A DNA stretch of 64,000 nucleotides, from positions 1 to 64,000 of the forward strand of contig NZ_MDEQ02000013.1 of NCBI RefSeq assembly GCF_001883705.2, read 5' to 3'. Positions 1 through 8,846 of this stretch are shown piece after piece; within the stretch, counting starts at the first letter, position 1, and every line of letters starts with the position of its first letter. The notes beneath the pieces are model-generated. The model ran no database searches. It was not told the origin of the DNA and saw only the letters and a program-made list of their open reading frames with translations. Source of the DNA: Burkholderia catarinensis (GTDB lineage: Bacteria > Pseudomonadota > Gammaproteobacteria > Burkholderiales > Burkholderiaceae). The position numbers and the translations under genes are program-made.

Positions 1-10
1 TTTCGCAGCT

Positions 11-16
11 CGTCAA
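11..16 (-). promoter_or_regulatory. -35 box of a second stable-RNA-type promoter (P2-like)
   Basis: On the minus strand the sequence reads AAAAAGTTG then TTGACG at 16-11, a near-consensus -35 box behind an A-rich stretch. The -10 box would lie left of base 1. Together with the stronger promoter at 149-202 it looks like the tandem P1/P2 arrangement in front of a ribosomal or transfer RNA operon that starts outside the window. The RNA gene itself cannot be seen, so this is inference. Confidence 0.4.
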
Positions 17-148
17 CAACTTTTTACACGACATCGTTGCGACTGCGGGGCCCATCTTCCTTTGCCAGTAGCGTGCTCCAGACCGCAGCACACCGCCAGC
101 TCCGCTTCCCCTTCCGCGCCGCGTTTCCGTTAGCGCGAAAGAGGCGTG

Positions 149-202
149 ATTCTATGCAGCCCCCGCCGTTCGCGCAAGCCTCTTTGTGAAAATATTTTGA
201 AA
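149..202 (-). promoter_or_regulatory. Strong sigma70 promoter with UP element, rrn P1 type, reading leftward
   Basis: Minus-strand boxes are TTGCGC (177-172), a 17-nt spacer and TAGAAT (154-149). An AT-rich block (about 182-202, containing AAAATATTTT) lies directly upstream like an UP element, and a GC-rich CACGCC discriminator follows the -10. This set of features is typical of rRNA P1 promoters. It overlaps the T-tract of the terminator at 202-235. No coding gene follows on the minus strand before base 1; the stretch 1-148 otherwise shows nothing recognisable. Confidence 0.5.
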
Positions 203-235
203 AAGCCTCCGTGCGCTGGCGCGCACGGAGGCTTT
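202..235 (-). terminator. Rho-independent terminator of the SGNH hydrolase gene
   Basis: A perfect 15-bp stem (202-216 with 221-235) closes a TGGC loop and on the minus strand runs into a T-rich tract. It lies about 75 bp after the stop codon of the leftward hydrolase gene and insulates it from the downstream rrn-like promoter. Confidence 0.8.
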
Positions 236-286
236 GGGCTCGACAGGCCGAGTGTCGCCGTTGAGCCCCAGGCCGGCGGCAGCCTT

Positions 287-306
287 CCCCTCTATATATA
301 GAGGGG
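287..306. repeat. Perfect 20-bp palindrome just after a stop codon
   Basis: CCCCTCTATA is followed immediately by its reverse complement, with no loop, two bases past the stop codon of the hydrolase gene. It is AT-rich in the centre, unlike its surroundings. It could be a protein-binding site or a cruciform, or an extra 3' hairpin. The classical terminator is the separate hairpin at 202-235. Confidence 0.5.
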
Positions 307-308
307 CG

Positions 309-1574
309 TCACTTGCCGCCCATGGCGGCCTGTAGCTGCTCGACTGGCACCGCGTCGGCCATCGCCGTGTAGCCTGCGTCGCTCGGATGGATACCGTCGC
401 CGCTGTCGTATCGGCGCTGCAGCATGCTCGGGCGCGCCGGATCGCGCAGCACCGCATCGAAGTCCACCACGCCGTCGAACCCGCCGCCGCTCCGGATCCA
501 CCGGTTCACCTCGAGCCGGATCGCCTCGCGCCCGGCCGGCAGCCCGGCCGGCGTGAGCGTTGCGCCAAAGACCTTCACGCCCTGATGGTGCGCCGCCTCG
601 ACCAGCCGGCGATAGCCATCGATCAGCGATGCGGCCGTAACCTGCGTATGCGGGTGGTCGCAATCGAGCCCCGCGTGCGGCGGCATCGCCGCAAAGTTGA
701 TGTCGTTGATCCCGATCAGCACGATCGCCGCCTTCACGCTCGCGCGCGACAGCGCATCGCGCTCGAACCGCGACGCCAGTGACGTGCCATAGCACGCGGA
801 GTCGCTGAGCAACCGGTTCCCGCTGATGCCCAGATTCACGACGCCGATCGAATCGGCACCCGACACCGTCAGCCGACGCGCCAGCGCGTCCGGCCAGCGG
901 CGGTTCCGGTTCATGCTCGAACGCAGCCCGTCGGTGATCGAATCGCCGATCGCGGCTACGCTGGCTCGCGCGGAACCGGCCTCGACGGCCAGTTCCGTCG
1001 TCCATGCATATTGAGTAAAACGGGTGCGGAACGCAGCGGCGCCCGGATCGTTCACGTGATCGCCCGGCGCAGAGACATAGTTGAACTGGTTCGACACGCG
1101 GTGCCACACGGTCATCCGCTGGTTCGGTCCCATCTGGAGACTGATTGCGTACGATTGCCCGGCCGTCACGTCGAGCACCACCGGATCGCTTTCGAATTCC
1201 TGGCCCGGCGCGAGCGTTATCGACGCCTTGCCGCCGAACCGGACCGGCACGGCCGCGCCGCCGGCGAGCGCCGCACCGTCGCCGGCGCGCGCGAGGCTCG
1301 CCGCCTCGACGACCAGCGGCGCACGACCGTATGCATTGCTGACGCGAATCCGCGCGGCGCGCCCCGACACCGTCGGATAGACGATCTGGCGTACGGTCCG
1401 CCCGGCTACGTCGGGTGCGCGATAAAGCGGCGGCGGCGCGGCCAGGTCGGGAATCGGCTGCAGCGCGGTGGCCCACGCGCTAACCCATCCGGCCGGTGCG
1501 GCCGACGCCGCGAGCGGCGACACGAAAACGGCCGCACCCAACACGGCCGCGGCGAAACTGCTTCGGAATGACAT
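309..1574 (-). CDS. Secreted SGNH/GDSL-family hydrolase
   Basis: A predicted exported esterase or lipase-like hydrolase of 421 residues. Residues 1-26 form a signal peptide ending in an alanine-rich cleavage site. The SGNH signatures are visible: GDSITDG with the likely nucleophile Ser212, a GIND block III, and a C-terminal [10 protein letters not shown] with the Asp/His of the triad. The N-terminal ~170 residues are a beta-rich domain common in this subgroup. The start at 1574 is chosen over upstream ATGs because it has GAGGA about nine bases ahead and places the signal peptide at the N-terminus. It is divergent from paaA and ends at its own terminator. The substrate cannot be told from sequence; acyl, sugar-ester or lipid substrates are all possible. 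Confidence 0.85.
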   Translation of the reverse strand: MSFRSSFAAAVLGAAVFVSPLAASAAPAGWVSAWATALQPIPDLAAPPPLYRAPDVAGRTVRQIVYPTVSGRAARIRVSNAYGRAPLVVEAASLARAGDGAALAGGAAVPVRFGGKASITLAPGQEFESDPVVLDVTAGQSYAISLQMGPNQRMTVWHRVSNQFNYVSAPGDHVNDPGAAAFRTRFTQYAWTTELAVEAGSARASVAAIGDSITDGLRSSMNRNRRWPDALARRLTVSGADSIGVVNLGISGNRLLSDSACYGTSLASRFERDALSRASVKAAIVLIGINDINFAAMPPHAGLDCDHPHTQVTAASLIDGYRRLVEAAHHQGVKVFGATLTPAGLPAGREAIRLEVNRWIRSGGGFDGVVDFDAVLRDPARPSMLQRRYDSGDGIHPSDAGYTAMADAVPVEQLQAAMGGK

Positions 1575-1715
1575 CGGCAAAATCCTCATCGGAAAGCGGG
1601 CATTGTGCCGCAGAAGACGCGGGACCCATGCGCCGGACCGCTGCGATGCCGCTCGATCGCGCCCCGACGCCCCTCGTTTACCCGAGTCTCGCCGTAAATC
1701 CGCAAGAAATTTATT

Positions 1716-1731
1716 AACCGACCGGTCGGTT
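1716..1731 (+). promoter_or_regulatory. Likely PaaR operator in the paaA promoter
   Basis: AACCGACC and its reverse complement GGTCGGTT abut to form a perfect 16-bp palindrome. It sits in the spacer just before a TATACT -10 box (1736-1741), upstream of paaA (start 1774), so a bound repressor would block RNA polymerase. In Burkholderia the phenylacetate genes are repressed by the TetR-family protein PaaR through a palindrome of this kind and induced by phenylacetyl-CoA. A paaR gene is present at 6553. Confidence 0.7.
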
Positions 1732-1773
1732 GGTTTATACTTCGCACACATTCAACCGGACGAGAGCCTCGCC

Positions 1774-2772
1774 ATGTACACGCAATCCCTCGACATCCCC
1801 GGCAACGTCGCGCCGCTCGACGCCGCAGCCGAGTCGCCCGAGCTGGCGCGGTTCGATGCAGTCATGGCCGCGGACGGCAAGATCGAACCGCAGGACTGGA
1901 TGCCCGACGCGTATCGCAAGACGCTGGTTCGCCAGATCTCGCAGCACGCGCATTCGGAAGTCGTCGGCATGCTGCCCGAAGGCAACTGGATCTCGCGCGC
2001 GCCGAGCCTGAAGCGCAAGGCGATCCTGCTCGCGAAGGTCCAGGACGAAGCCGGCCACGGCCTCTATCTTTACAGCGCGGCTGAAACGCTCGGCGTGTCG
2101 CGCGATTCGCTGATCGACGCACTGCACGCGGGCAAGGCGAAATACTCGAGCATCTTCAACTACCCGACGCCGACCTGGGCCGACGTCGGCGTGATCGGCT
2201 GGCTCGTCGACGGCGCCGCGATCATGAACCAGATCCCGCTGTGTCGCTGCACGTACGGCCCGTATGCGCGCGCGATGATCCGCGTGTGCAAGGAAGAGTC
2301 GTTCCACCAGCGCCAGGGTTTCGACGCGCTGCTGTCGATGATGAAGGGCAGCGACGCGCAGCGCGCGATGGTCCAGCAGGCCGTGAACCGCTGGTGGTGG
2401 CCGGTGCTGATGATGTTCGGCCCGGGCGACGCCGATTCGGTCCACAGCAGCCAGTCCGCGAAATGGGGCATCAAGCGGATCTCGAACGACGACCTGCGAC
2501 AGAAATTCGTCGACGCGACGGTCGACCAGGCGAAGGTGCTCGGCGTGACGCTGCCCGACCCGGACCTGAAATGGAACGACGCGCGCGGCCACCACGACTA
2601 CGGCACGATCGACTGGGACGAATTCTGGCGCGTCGTCAACGGCGACGGCCCGTGCAACAAGGAACGCCTCGCGACCCGCGTGAAAGCGCACGCCGACGGC
2701 GCATGGGTGCGTGAAGCCGCGCTCGCGCACGAAGCGAAGCGCCGCGCCCGCGCCGAACAGCACGCCGCCTGA
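1774..2772 (+). CDS. paaA: 1,2-phenylacetyl-CoA epoxidase, catalytic subunit A
   Basis: Catalytic subunit of the multicomponent diiron monooxygenase that converts phenylacetyl-CoA to its ring 1,2-epoxide, the step that commits phenylacetate to aerobic degradation. The 332-residue length fits the family. The two ExxH diiron motifs are visible: E92-x-x-H95 in KVQDEAGHG and E175-x-x-H178 in KEESFHQ. It is the first gene of paaABCDE, directly behind the palindromic operator at 1716-1731. Start 1774 is the ATG that begins [10 protein letters not shown]; upstream ATGs in frame overlap the promoter. Confidence 0.97.
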   Translation: MYTQSLDIPGNVAPLDAAAESPELARFDAVMAADGKIEPQDWMPDAYRKTLVRQISQHAHSEVVGMLPEGNWISRAPSLKRKAILLAKVQDEAGHGLYLYSAAETLGVSRDSLIDALHAGKAKYSSIFNYPTPTWADVGVIGWLVDGAAIMNQIPLCRCTYGPYARAMIRVCKEESFHQRQGFDALLSMMKGSDAQRAMVQQAVNRWWWPVLMMFGPGDADSVHSSQSAKWGIKRISNDDLRQKFVDATVDQAKVLGVTLPDPDLKWNDARGHHDYGTIDWDEFWRVVNGDGPCNKERLATRVKAHADGAWVREAALAHEAKRRARAEQHAA

Positions 2773-2810
2773 GAGCGGCAATCATCGAATTCAGGAATCA
2801 GGAGAAAGTG

Positions 2811-3095
2811 ATGAACAAGGAATGGCCGATCTGGGAAGTGTTCGTGCGCAGCAAGCAGGGGCTCGACCACAAGCATTGCGGCAGCCTGCACGCCGCCGAT
2901 GCGTCGATGGCGCTGCGCATGGCGCGCGACGTCTACACGCGCCGCCAGGAAGGCGTGAGCATCTGGGTGGTGCCGTCGTCGGCGATCACCGCGTCGGATC
3001 CGAACGAGAAGGCCGAACTGTTCGAGCCGGCGGCCGACAAGATCTACCGTCACCCGACGTTCTACACGCTGCCCGACGAAATCAACCACATGTAA
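2811..3095 (+). CDS. paaB: 1,2-phenylacetyl-CoA epoxidase, subunit B
   Basis: Small 94-residue structural subunit of the phenylacetyl-CoA epoxidase; it has no active-site residues of its own and is needed for assembly and activity of the complex. The sequence matches the family over its whole length (WPIWEVFVRS near the N-terminus, SITASDPNE-type region near residue 65). The ATG at 2811 follows GGAGA at 2801, with a GTG one codon earlier as a less likely start. It lies 38 bp after paaA and 10 bp before paaC, so the genes are clearly cotranscribed. Confidence 0.96.
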   Translation: MNKEWPIWEVFVRSKQGLDHKHCGSLHAADASMALRMARDVYTRRQEGVSIWVVPSSAITASDPNEKAELFEPAADKIYRHPTFYTLPDEINHM

Positions 3096-3105
3096 CGCCC
3101 GCGCC

Positions 3106-3909
3106 ATGACGATCACGCCCGAACACCTCTCCTATGTGCTGCGCCTCGCGGACAACGCGCTGATCCTCGGTCAGCGCAACGCCGAATGGTGCGGCCACGG
3201 CCCGATCCTCGAGGAAGACATCGCGCTCACCAACATGAGCCTCGACCTCATCGGCCAGGCGCGCATGCTGTATACGCACGCGGCCGAACTCGAACGCCAG
3301 CTCACCGGCGCGACGAAGACCGAGGACGACTACGCGTACTTCCGTACCGAGCGCGAGTTCGCGAACTTCACGCTCGCCGAGCTGCCGCACTACGGCCCGG
3401 TCTCCGGCACCGCGCACGCCGACAAGGACTACGCGGTGACGATCGTGCGCAACTTCCTGTACGCGGCGCTGATGCTGCACGTATGGAGCGCGCTGGAAAC
3501 GTCGACCGATACGCAGCTTGCCGCGATCGCCGCGAAATCGGTGAAGGAAACCCGCTATCACGTGCAGCACGCACGCGAGTGGCTCGTTCGCCTCGGTGAC
3601 GGCACCGACGAATCGCACCGTCGTGCGCAGGACGCGCTCGACTACCTGACCCCGTACACGCGCGAATTCTTCGCCGCCGATGCGATCGACGACGCGATCG
3701 CCGCACCGGGCATCGGCCCGGCACCGGCCGCCATCGAAGCCGCCTGGCGCGCGGACGTGGACGATGCGCTTGCCGAGGCAACGCTCGTGCTGCCGGCACC
3801 GGTCAAGCATGTGACGACCGGCAAGCAGGGCGAGCACTCGGAGCACATGGGCTACCTGCTCGCGGAAATGCAGAGCCTCGCGCGCCAGCACCCCGGCGCG
3901 ACCTGGTAA
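3106..3909 (+). CDS. paaC: 1,2-phenylacetyl-CoA epoxidase, subunit C
   Basis: The 267-residue ferritin-fold partner of PaaA in the epoxidase core. In this family PaaC keeps the helical bundle of a diiron protein but not the active metal centre, and acts as scaffold for PaaA. Seen here are the conserved NAEWCGHGP segment near residue 25 and VKETRYHVQHAREW near residue 145. Start 3106 follows the paaB stop by 10 bp. No frameshift or missing segment is visible. Confidence 0.96.
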   Translation: MTITPEHLSYVLRLADNALILGQRNAEWCGHGPILEEDIALTNMSLDLIGQARMLYTHAAELERQLTGATKTEDDYAYFRTEREFANFTLAELPHYGPVSGTAHADKDYAVTIVRNFLYAALMLHVWSALETSTDTQLAAIAAKSVKETRYHVQHAREWLVRLGDGTDESHRRAQDALDYLTPYTREFFAADAIDDAIAAPGIGPAPAAIEAAWRADVDDALAEATLVLPAPVKHVTTGKQGEHSEHMGYLLAEMQSLARQHPGATW

Positions 3910-3936
3910 CCGGCCCACACACCACGGAGCCCGACG

Positions 3937-4500
3937 ATGTCCGTCCAGACCGCCGCCCCCGCCGACGCCGCGCCAGCCGCGCGTCATGACGATCCATTGC
4001 TCGCCCGCGCGTGGGACGTGCTGGAAGCCGTGCCCGACCCCGAGATCCCGGTCGTGTCGATCCGCGAACTCGGCATCCTGCGCGACGTCCGCCGCGCGGA
4101 CGACGGTCAGCTCGAAGTCGTGATCACGCCGACCTACTCGGGCTGCCCAGCCATGTCGCAGATCGCCGAGGACATCGCCGCCGCATTGCAAGCCGCCAAC
4201 CTTCCGCCGCACCGGATCGAGACGGTGCTCGCGCCCGCGTGGACGACCGACTGGATCACGCAGGAAGCGCGCGACAAGCTGCGCGCGTACGGCATCGCGC
4301 CGCCGGTCGGCCAGTGCGGCAGCGCCGCGCCGCGGGAGAACGTCGTGCGCTTCGTGCCGCGGCCGGTCGCGGCGCCCGCGTGCCCGCGCTGCGGTTCCGT
4401 TCGCACCGAGCGTCTCGCGCAATTCGCGTCCACGGCTTGCAAGGCGCTGTATCGCTGCGTCGACTGCCGCGAACCCTTCGACTACTTCAAACCCTACTGA
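3937..4500 (+). CDS. paaD: Phenylacetyl-CoA epoxidase maturation subunit D
   Basis: A 187-residue protein of the PaaD/MIP18 (DUF59) type, thought to help assemble or insert the metal centres of the epoxidase. The N-terminal ~110 residues carry the DUF59 signature (DPEIPVVSIRELG, then TPTYSGCPAM). The C-terminus is a zinc ribbon with CPRCGS and CVDCREPF cysteine pairs around residues 148-182. It lies 27 bp after paaC and ends 2 bp before the paaE start, so translation is probably coupled. Confidence 0.95.
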   Translation: MSVQTAAPADAAPAARHDDPLLARAWDVLEAVPDPEIPVVSIRELGILRDVRRADDGQLEVVITPTYSGCPAMSQIAEDIAAALQAANLPPHRIETVLAPAWTTDWITQEARDKLRAYGIAPPVGQCGSAAPRENVVRFVPRPVAAPACPRCGSVRTERLAQFASTACKALYRCVDCREPFDYFKPY

Positions 4501-4502
4501 AT

Positions 4503-5591
4503 ATGGCGACCCCGCAATTTCATCCGCTGCGTATCCGCGACGTGCGGCCCGAGACCGCCGACGCCGTTACCGTCTCCTTCGACGTGCCGCCCGAACTGCG
4601 CGACGCTTACCGCTTCACGCAGGGCCAGTTCGTCACGCTGAAGACCCACATCGACGGCGAGGAGACGCGCCGCTCGTATTCGATCTGCGTCGGCACGACG
4701 GACTACGACCGTGACGGCGAACTGCGCATCGGCATCAAGCGCGTACGCGGCGGCCGCTTCTCGAACTTCGCGTTCGATTCACTGAAACCGGGCCACACGA
4801 TCGACGTGATGACGCCTGACGGACGCTTCTTCACGCACCTGAACGCCGACCACGGCAAGCAGTACGTCGCGTTTTCCGGCGGCTCGGGGATCACGCCCGT
4901 GCTCGCGATCGTGAAGACGACGCTCGAACTCGAGCCACGCAGCGCATTCACGCTGATCTACGGCAACCGCAGCGTAGACGCGATCATGTTCGCGGAGGAG
5001 CTCGAGGACCTGAAGAACCGCTACATGAACCGCTTCGTCCTCTATCACGTGTTGTCGGACGACCAGCAGGACGTCGAGCTGTTCAACGGCGTGCTCGACC
5101 AGGCGAAATGCGCGGAATTCCTCGGCACGCTGACACCGGCCGACGCGATCGACGAGGCGTTCATCTGCGGCCCGGCGCCGATGATGGACGCGGCCGAGGC
5201 AGCGCTGAAGGCGGCCGGCGTGCCGCAGGCGAAGGTGCATGTCGAGCGCTTCGGCACACCGCTGCCGCAGGCCGGCGCGCCGGTCGTCGAGATCACCGAC
5301 CAGACCCCGGCCGCCGACCTGGAAATCGTGCTCGACGGCAAGAAGCGCAAGCTGCGCCTGCCGTATGAAGGCGTGAGCCTGCTCGATGTCGGCCTGCGCG
5401 CGGGCCTCGCGCTGCCGTACGCGTGCAAGGGCGGCGTGTGCTGCACGTGCCGCGCGAAGGTGATCGAGGGCGAAGTGCGGATGGATAAGAACTACACGCT
5501 CGAGGCGCACGAAGTGAAGGACGGTTTCGTACTCACGTGCCAGTGCCACCCGATCAGCGACAAGGTCGTCGTGAGCTTCGACGATCGATGA
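4503..5591 (+). CDS. paaE: Phenylacetyl-CoA epoxidase reductase subunit E
   Basis: NADPH-dependent reductase that feeds electrons to the PaaA diiron centre. The 362-residue protein has an N-terminal FAD-binding ferredoxin-reductase domain (RSYSICVG near residue 60), an NAD-binding half (FSGGSGITPVLA near residue 125) and a C-terminal plant-type [2Fe-2S] ferredoxin domain with the pattern CKGGVCCTC followed by CQCHP. The ATG at 4503 is two bases past the paaD stop. The longer open frame further upstream is only read-through in another frame over paaD. The operon ends at the terminator at 5653. Confidence 0.97.
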   Translation: MATPQFHPLRIRDVRPETADAVTVSFDVPPELRDAYRFTQGQFVTLKTHIDGEETRRSYSICVGTTDYDRDGELRIGIKRVRGGRFSNFAFDSLKPGHTIDVMTPDGRFFTHLNADHGKQYVAFSGGSGITPVLAIVKTTLELEPRSAFTLIYGNRSVDAIMFAEELEDLKNRYMNRFVLYHVLSDDQQDVELFNGVLDQAKCAEFLGTLTPADAIDEAFICGPAPMMDAAEAALKAAGVPQAKVHVERFGTPLPQAGAPVVEITDQTPAADLEIVLDGKKRKLRLPYEGVSLLDVGLRAGLALPYACKGGVCCTCRAKVIEGEVRMDKNYTLEAHEVKDGFVLTCQCHPISDKVVVSFDDR

Positions 5592-5652
5592 GCGACGGCG
5601 CGTCGCGGCGCCGGACGGTTTCTCGCCGTCACACATCTCGCTTACACTAGGG

Positions 5653-5704
5653 GCCGCCGGCCGGCTGGACATCGCAATGTCCGCCCGGCCGGCGGCTTTC
5701 TTTT
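5653..5704 (+). terminator. Terminator of paaABCDE
   Basis: A long two-part hairpin: an outer 12-bp stem of GCCGCCGGCCGG with its complement (5653-5664/5685-5696) and an inner GGACAT/ATGTCC stem, followed by TTTCTTTT. It separates the epoxidase genes from the DUF1835 gene, which starts at 5720. Confidence 0.8.
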
Positions 5705-5719
5705 GTTGACGACAGGCCG

Positions 5720-6535
5720 ATGAGTACCATTCATGTGATTCAGGGCGGCACCGCCGCCGCGTCGCTGCGCGAGGCACTCGCGCAAGCCGGACGCGACGAG
5801 TGCGTCGTCGGATTGCTCGACGATCTCGGCGTCGGGCCGCTCAAGGGCGCCGACGAGACGCCCGACACGCGCGCCGCCTTCTGGCAGCACGTGCTCGGCG
5901 ACCGGATTCCCGACTGGAACGCGGAGATCAAGGACGAGTTCGCGCGCCTCGACCAGCTCGCGATGGATACAGGCCAGGTGGTCGTGTGGCACGCGCCGAG
6001 CGTCGGCGACAAGCTGCTGCTGCGCCGCGTCGCCTATCACCTGCGCAACGTGCCGCAGCGCCTGAACGAGGTGCGGCTGTCGGCCACCGACCTCGATTCG
6101 GCGCAGCGCGCATCGTTGTCGCGCACCGACCAGGCATGCGCGACCGGGATGTTCTCGCCCGCGGAACTGGCGCGGAAGCGGCCGATGGCCGCGCCGATCT
6201 CGGTGCTGCGCATCGGTCGCCTCGCGCTCGAATGGCAGGAGGCGAAACACCTGAACGCCGAACTTCGCTACTGGGTCAGCAACACGATCAAGAGCGGCCA
6301 CTACGCCGATCTCGACGCGCTGATCGTCGCGCGCGCGGAAACCGACTGGTTGCCCGCGCGGCGCCTCGTCGGCAGCATCATGGCCGACGCCGATCGCGGC
6401 GGGCTGTTCGTCAGCGACTCGATCGCCTGGTGGCGCTGCCGCGAACTCGCGGCATCCGGCCGGCTCGAGCTGCAGGACAACGCGCCCGACGCCCTCTCTT
6501 CCACGCAGGTGCGCGCGGCAACCGCGCACCGCTAA
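5720..6535 (+). CDS. DUF1835 domain protein linked to the paa cluster
   Basis: A 271-residue protein of unknown function. The N-terminus (STIHVIQGGTAAASLREAL, then GLLDDLGVGPLKG) matches the DUF1835 pattern. The C-terminal half contains basic segments and no motif I can link to an enzyme. It sits between the paaE terminator and paaR, 17 bp ahead of paaR, so it is probably cotranscribed with the regulator rather than with the epoxidase. The same gene order is known in B. cenocepacia, but a role in phenylacetate metabolism has not been shown as far as I know. Confidence 0.85.
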   Translation: MSTIHVIQGGTAAASLREALAQAGRDECVVGLLDDLGVGPLKGADETPDTRAAFWQHVLGDRIPDWNAEIKDEFARLDQLAMDTGQVVVWHAPSVGDKLLLRRVAYHLRNVPQRLNEVRLSATDLDSAQRASLSRTDQACATGMFSPAELARKRPMAAPISVLRIGRLALEWQEAKHLNAELRYWVSNTIKSGHYADLDALIVARAETDWLPARRLVGSIMADADRGGLFVSDSIAWWRCRELAASGRLELQDNAPDALSSTQVRAATAHR

Positions 6536-6552
6536 TCTTTCCGCATTCGATC

Positions 6553-7158
6553 ATGGCCCGTACCCGAGCGCCCGACCACGAATCCCAGCGCGAGCAGATC
6601 CTCGATCTGGCCGCCGAGAAATTCGCGCAGACGAGCTACCCGAGCACGTCGATGTCCGATCTCGCGAGCGCAAGCGGCACGTCGAAGGCACGCCTCTACC
6701 ACTATTACGAGAGCAAGGAAGCGATCCTGTTCGACCTGCTCGACCGCTACACGAAACGGCTGATGCTGATCATCGCCGAGGTCGAAGGCGCGAGCCAGCG
6801 GCGCGGCCTCGGTGAGCGCGACGCGTTCGCCGAACTCGTGCGCGCGTTCCTGTCCGAATACGAGACGTCGCACAGCCGCCACGTCGCGCTGCTCAACGAC
6901 GTGAAGTATCTCGAGGACGCGCAGCGCGAAATCGTCCTCGACCGCCAGCGCGACATCGTCGCGGCGTTCACGCGACAACTCGCGCGCGCCTACCCGGACC
7001 GCATCTCGAAGGAAAACCAGACATCCGTGACGATGATGGTGTTCGGGATGATCAACTGGACCTTCACATGGCTGAAGCCGGGCGGCCGCCTCGGCTATCG
7101 AGACTTCGCCGAGCAGGTGATCGACCTGATCGAACGCGGGCTGTCGACGGCGACCTGA
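6553..7158 (+). CDS. paaR: TetR-family repressor of phenylacetate genes
   Basis: A 201-residue TetR regulator. The DNA-binding helix-turn-helix is within residues 15-60 (FAQTSYPSTSMSDLASASG followed by KARLYHYYESKEAI), and the rest is an alpha-helical ligand-binding domain. In Burkholderia this locus encodes PaaR, which represses paa promoters and is released by phenylacetyl-CoA. The matching palindrome lies at 1716-1731 in front of paaA. It follows the DUF1835 gene by 17 bp. The ATG at 6553 gives the expected short N-terminal arm. Confidence 0.9.
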   Translation: MARTRAPDHESQREQILDLAAEKFAQTSYPSTSMSDLASASGTSKARLYHYYESKEAILFDLLDRYTKRLMLIIAEVEGASQRRGLGERDAFAELVRAFLSEYETSHSRHVALLNDVKYLEDAQREIVLDRQRDIVAAFTRQLARAYPDRISKENQTSVTMMVFGMINWTFTWLKPGGRLGYRDFAEQVIDLIERGLSTAT

Positions 7159-7393
7159 TTGCCGCACAGCAGCAAGCGTTGCGCGACGGGCACACTGCGA
7201 CCGCTCGCCGCGCATTTCATATGATGAATTTTAAATTCGTTAAAAATCAAATAGATAGAGAATGAACTAAGCGGATTTAGAATTCCCCCTCAGCACAAAT
7301 AACGTCAAATGCGGGTTTTCCCCAATCTCGGTCGGGTAAAATGCTGTTGCATCGCACAAGACGCTTGTGCAGCTACACACTGAGGAACCCACG

Positions 7394-8041
7394 ATGAACA
7401 CGCAATTCAACGGCACTGCCGACGTCGTCGGCAATGCCGGTAGTGCGCCGGTTCTCGTCAGGGAACTGGCTTCCAAAGACCGTGAGCAAATGCTCACCCA
7501 CTTTCTCTCGCTCGGCGAAGAGGACCGTCTGCTGCGCTTCGGCCAGATGGTGCCCGACCACGTGATCGAGAACTATGTCCGCACGATCGACTTCGGTCGC
7601 GATACCGTGTTCGGCGTGTTCGACCACGACCTCGAACTGATCGGCGTCGGCCACCTGGCCTACCTGCCGGCCGAGGGCGACAAGCGCACGGCCGAATTCG
7701 GCGTGTCGGTGCTCGAAAGCGCGCGCGGCCGCGGCGTCGGCTCGAAGCTGTTCGAGCGCGCGGCGATCCGCAGCCGCAACACGCGCGTGACGATGCTGTA
7801 CATGCACTGCCTGTCGCGCAACGCGACGATGATGCACATCGCGAAGAAGTCCGGGATGCGGATCGAGTACGCGTACGGCGAAGCCGATGCGTACCTGTCG
7901 CTGCCGCCCGCGGACCATTCGACGATCATCGCCGAGATGCTGCAGGAACAGGCTGCGGTGTTCGACTACGCGATGAAGCGCCAGGCGCGCCGCACGACGA
8001 AGTTCATCGAATCGCTGATGCCCGCCGCGCTGACGGCGTAA
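7394..8041 (+). CDS. GNAT-family N-acetyltransferase
   Basis: A 215-residue protein with the GCN5-related acetyltransferase fold. The acetyl-CoA-binding motif A is recognisable as VSVLESARGRGVGSKLF (about residues 103-119), preceded by the beta strand GVGHLAYLP. The substrate is unknown; small molecules or proteins are both possible. The ATG at 7394 follows TGAGGAA. The leader (about 7340-7393) has TAAAAT as a possible -10 and a perfect GCACAAG/CTTGTGC hairpin at 7354-7370. It appears to be a single-gene unit; the upstream 7159-7330 stretch is AT-rich and holds no gene. Confidence 0.85.
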   Translation: MNTQFNGTADVVGNAGSAPVLVRELASKDREQMLTHFLSLGEEDRLLRFGQMVPDHVIENYVRTIDFGRDTVFGVFDHDLELIGVGHLAYLPAEGDKRTAEFGVSVLESARGRGVGSKLFERAAIRSRNTRVTMLYMHCLSRNATMMHIAKKSGMRIEYAYGEADAYLSLPPADHSTIIAEMLQEQAAVFDYAMKRQARRTTKFIESLMPAALTA

Positions 8042-8110
8042 CGTCGGCTGACCGGGTGCGCCGCTGCGGCGCGCCCGGCACTCTTTCCTCTCCCCTCGCC
8101 GCCGGGCGCG

Positions 8111-8635
8111 TCAGCGCACCGAACGAATCGGCAACGCCGTCGTCTCCTTGAAGCATTCGAGCGAGAAGCTCGTCTTCACGTCGATGACCGACGGGTGGTG
8201 CAGCAAATGTTCCTGCACGAAGCGGGAGAAATGCGCCATGTCCTCGACCTGCACGCGCAGCAGGTAATCCATGTCTCCCGTCATCGCGTGGCACGCGACT
8301 ACTTCCGGCCAGGTCTGCACGGCCGCGCGAAACAGCTCCGCATGGGTCGCGCCCGCACGCGCCGACGTTTCGTCGACCCGCACCGGCGCCAGGCCGCCGC
8401 GCTTCTCGAGCCGCACGCTCACGTACGCGAGCAGGTCGAGCCCGAGCTTCTGCGGGTTCAGCAGCGCGACATAGCCGGTGATCACGCCGATCTCCTCGAG
8501 CCGCCGGATCCGCCGCAGGCATGGGCTCGGCGACAGGTTCACGCGCTCGGCGATCTCCTGGTTCGACAGGCGGCCGTTCTCCTGAAGAATCGCGAGAATC
8601 CGCCGGTCGATGGCATCCAACTCGGCTTGCGCCAT
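8111..8635 (-). CDS. Lrp/AsnC-family transcriptional regulator beside hppD
   Basis: A 174-residue feast-famine regulator. Residues 1-60 hold the winged helix (LDAIDRRILAILQENGRLS, then NLSPSPCLRRIRRLEE), and the C-terminal half is the ligand-sensing RAM domain (VVACHAMTGDMDYLLRVQVED). GGAGG lies well placed before the ATG at 8635. It is divergent from hppD with a 211-bp shared intergenic region, so it most likely controls tyrosine/phenylalanine catabolism and itself. The effector is probably an aromatic amino acid, by inference from the neighbour. Confidence 0.9.
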   Translation of the reverse strand: MAQAELDAIDRRILAILQENGRLSNQEIAERVNLSPSPCLRRIRRLEEIGVITGYVALLNPQKLGLDLLAYVSVRLEKRGGLAPVRVDETSARAGATHAELFRAAVQTWPEVVACHAMTGDMDYLLRVQVEDMAHFSRFVQEHLLHHPSVIDVKTSFSLECFKETTALPIRSVR

Positions 8636-8846
8636 TTTCTGCCCTCCAATGATTATTCAGAGACTGGAAATTGCGCCATCGTATGGGCGGGCGATTAAGT
8701 TCGCAAGTTTCCGCTCGCCGCCGCCCGCTACACTCTGTCGCACGTACCGATTCGTTGCGCACGCCGACGCGTGCGTCGCCTTCGACATCGAACCGGGCCG
8801 GACACGCACCTCGCCCCGGCCGATCGCCAAGCACAGGAGACACGCC

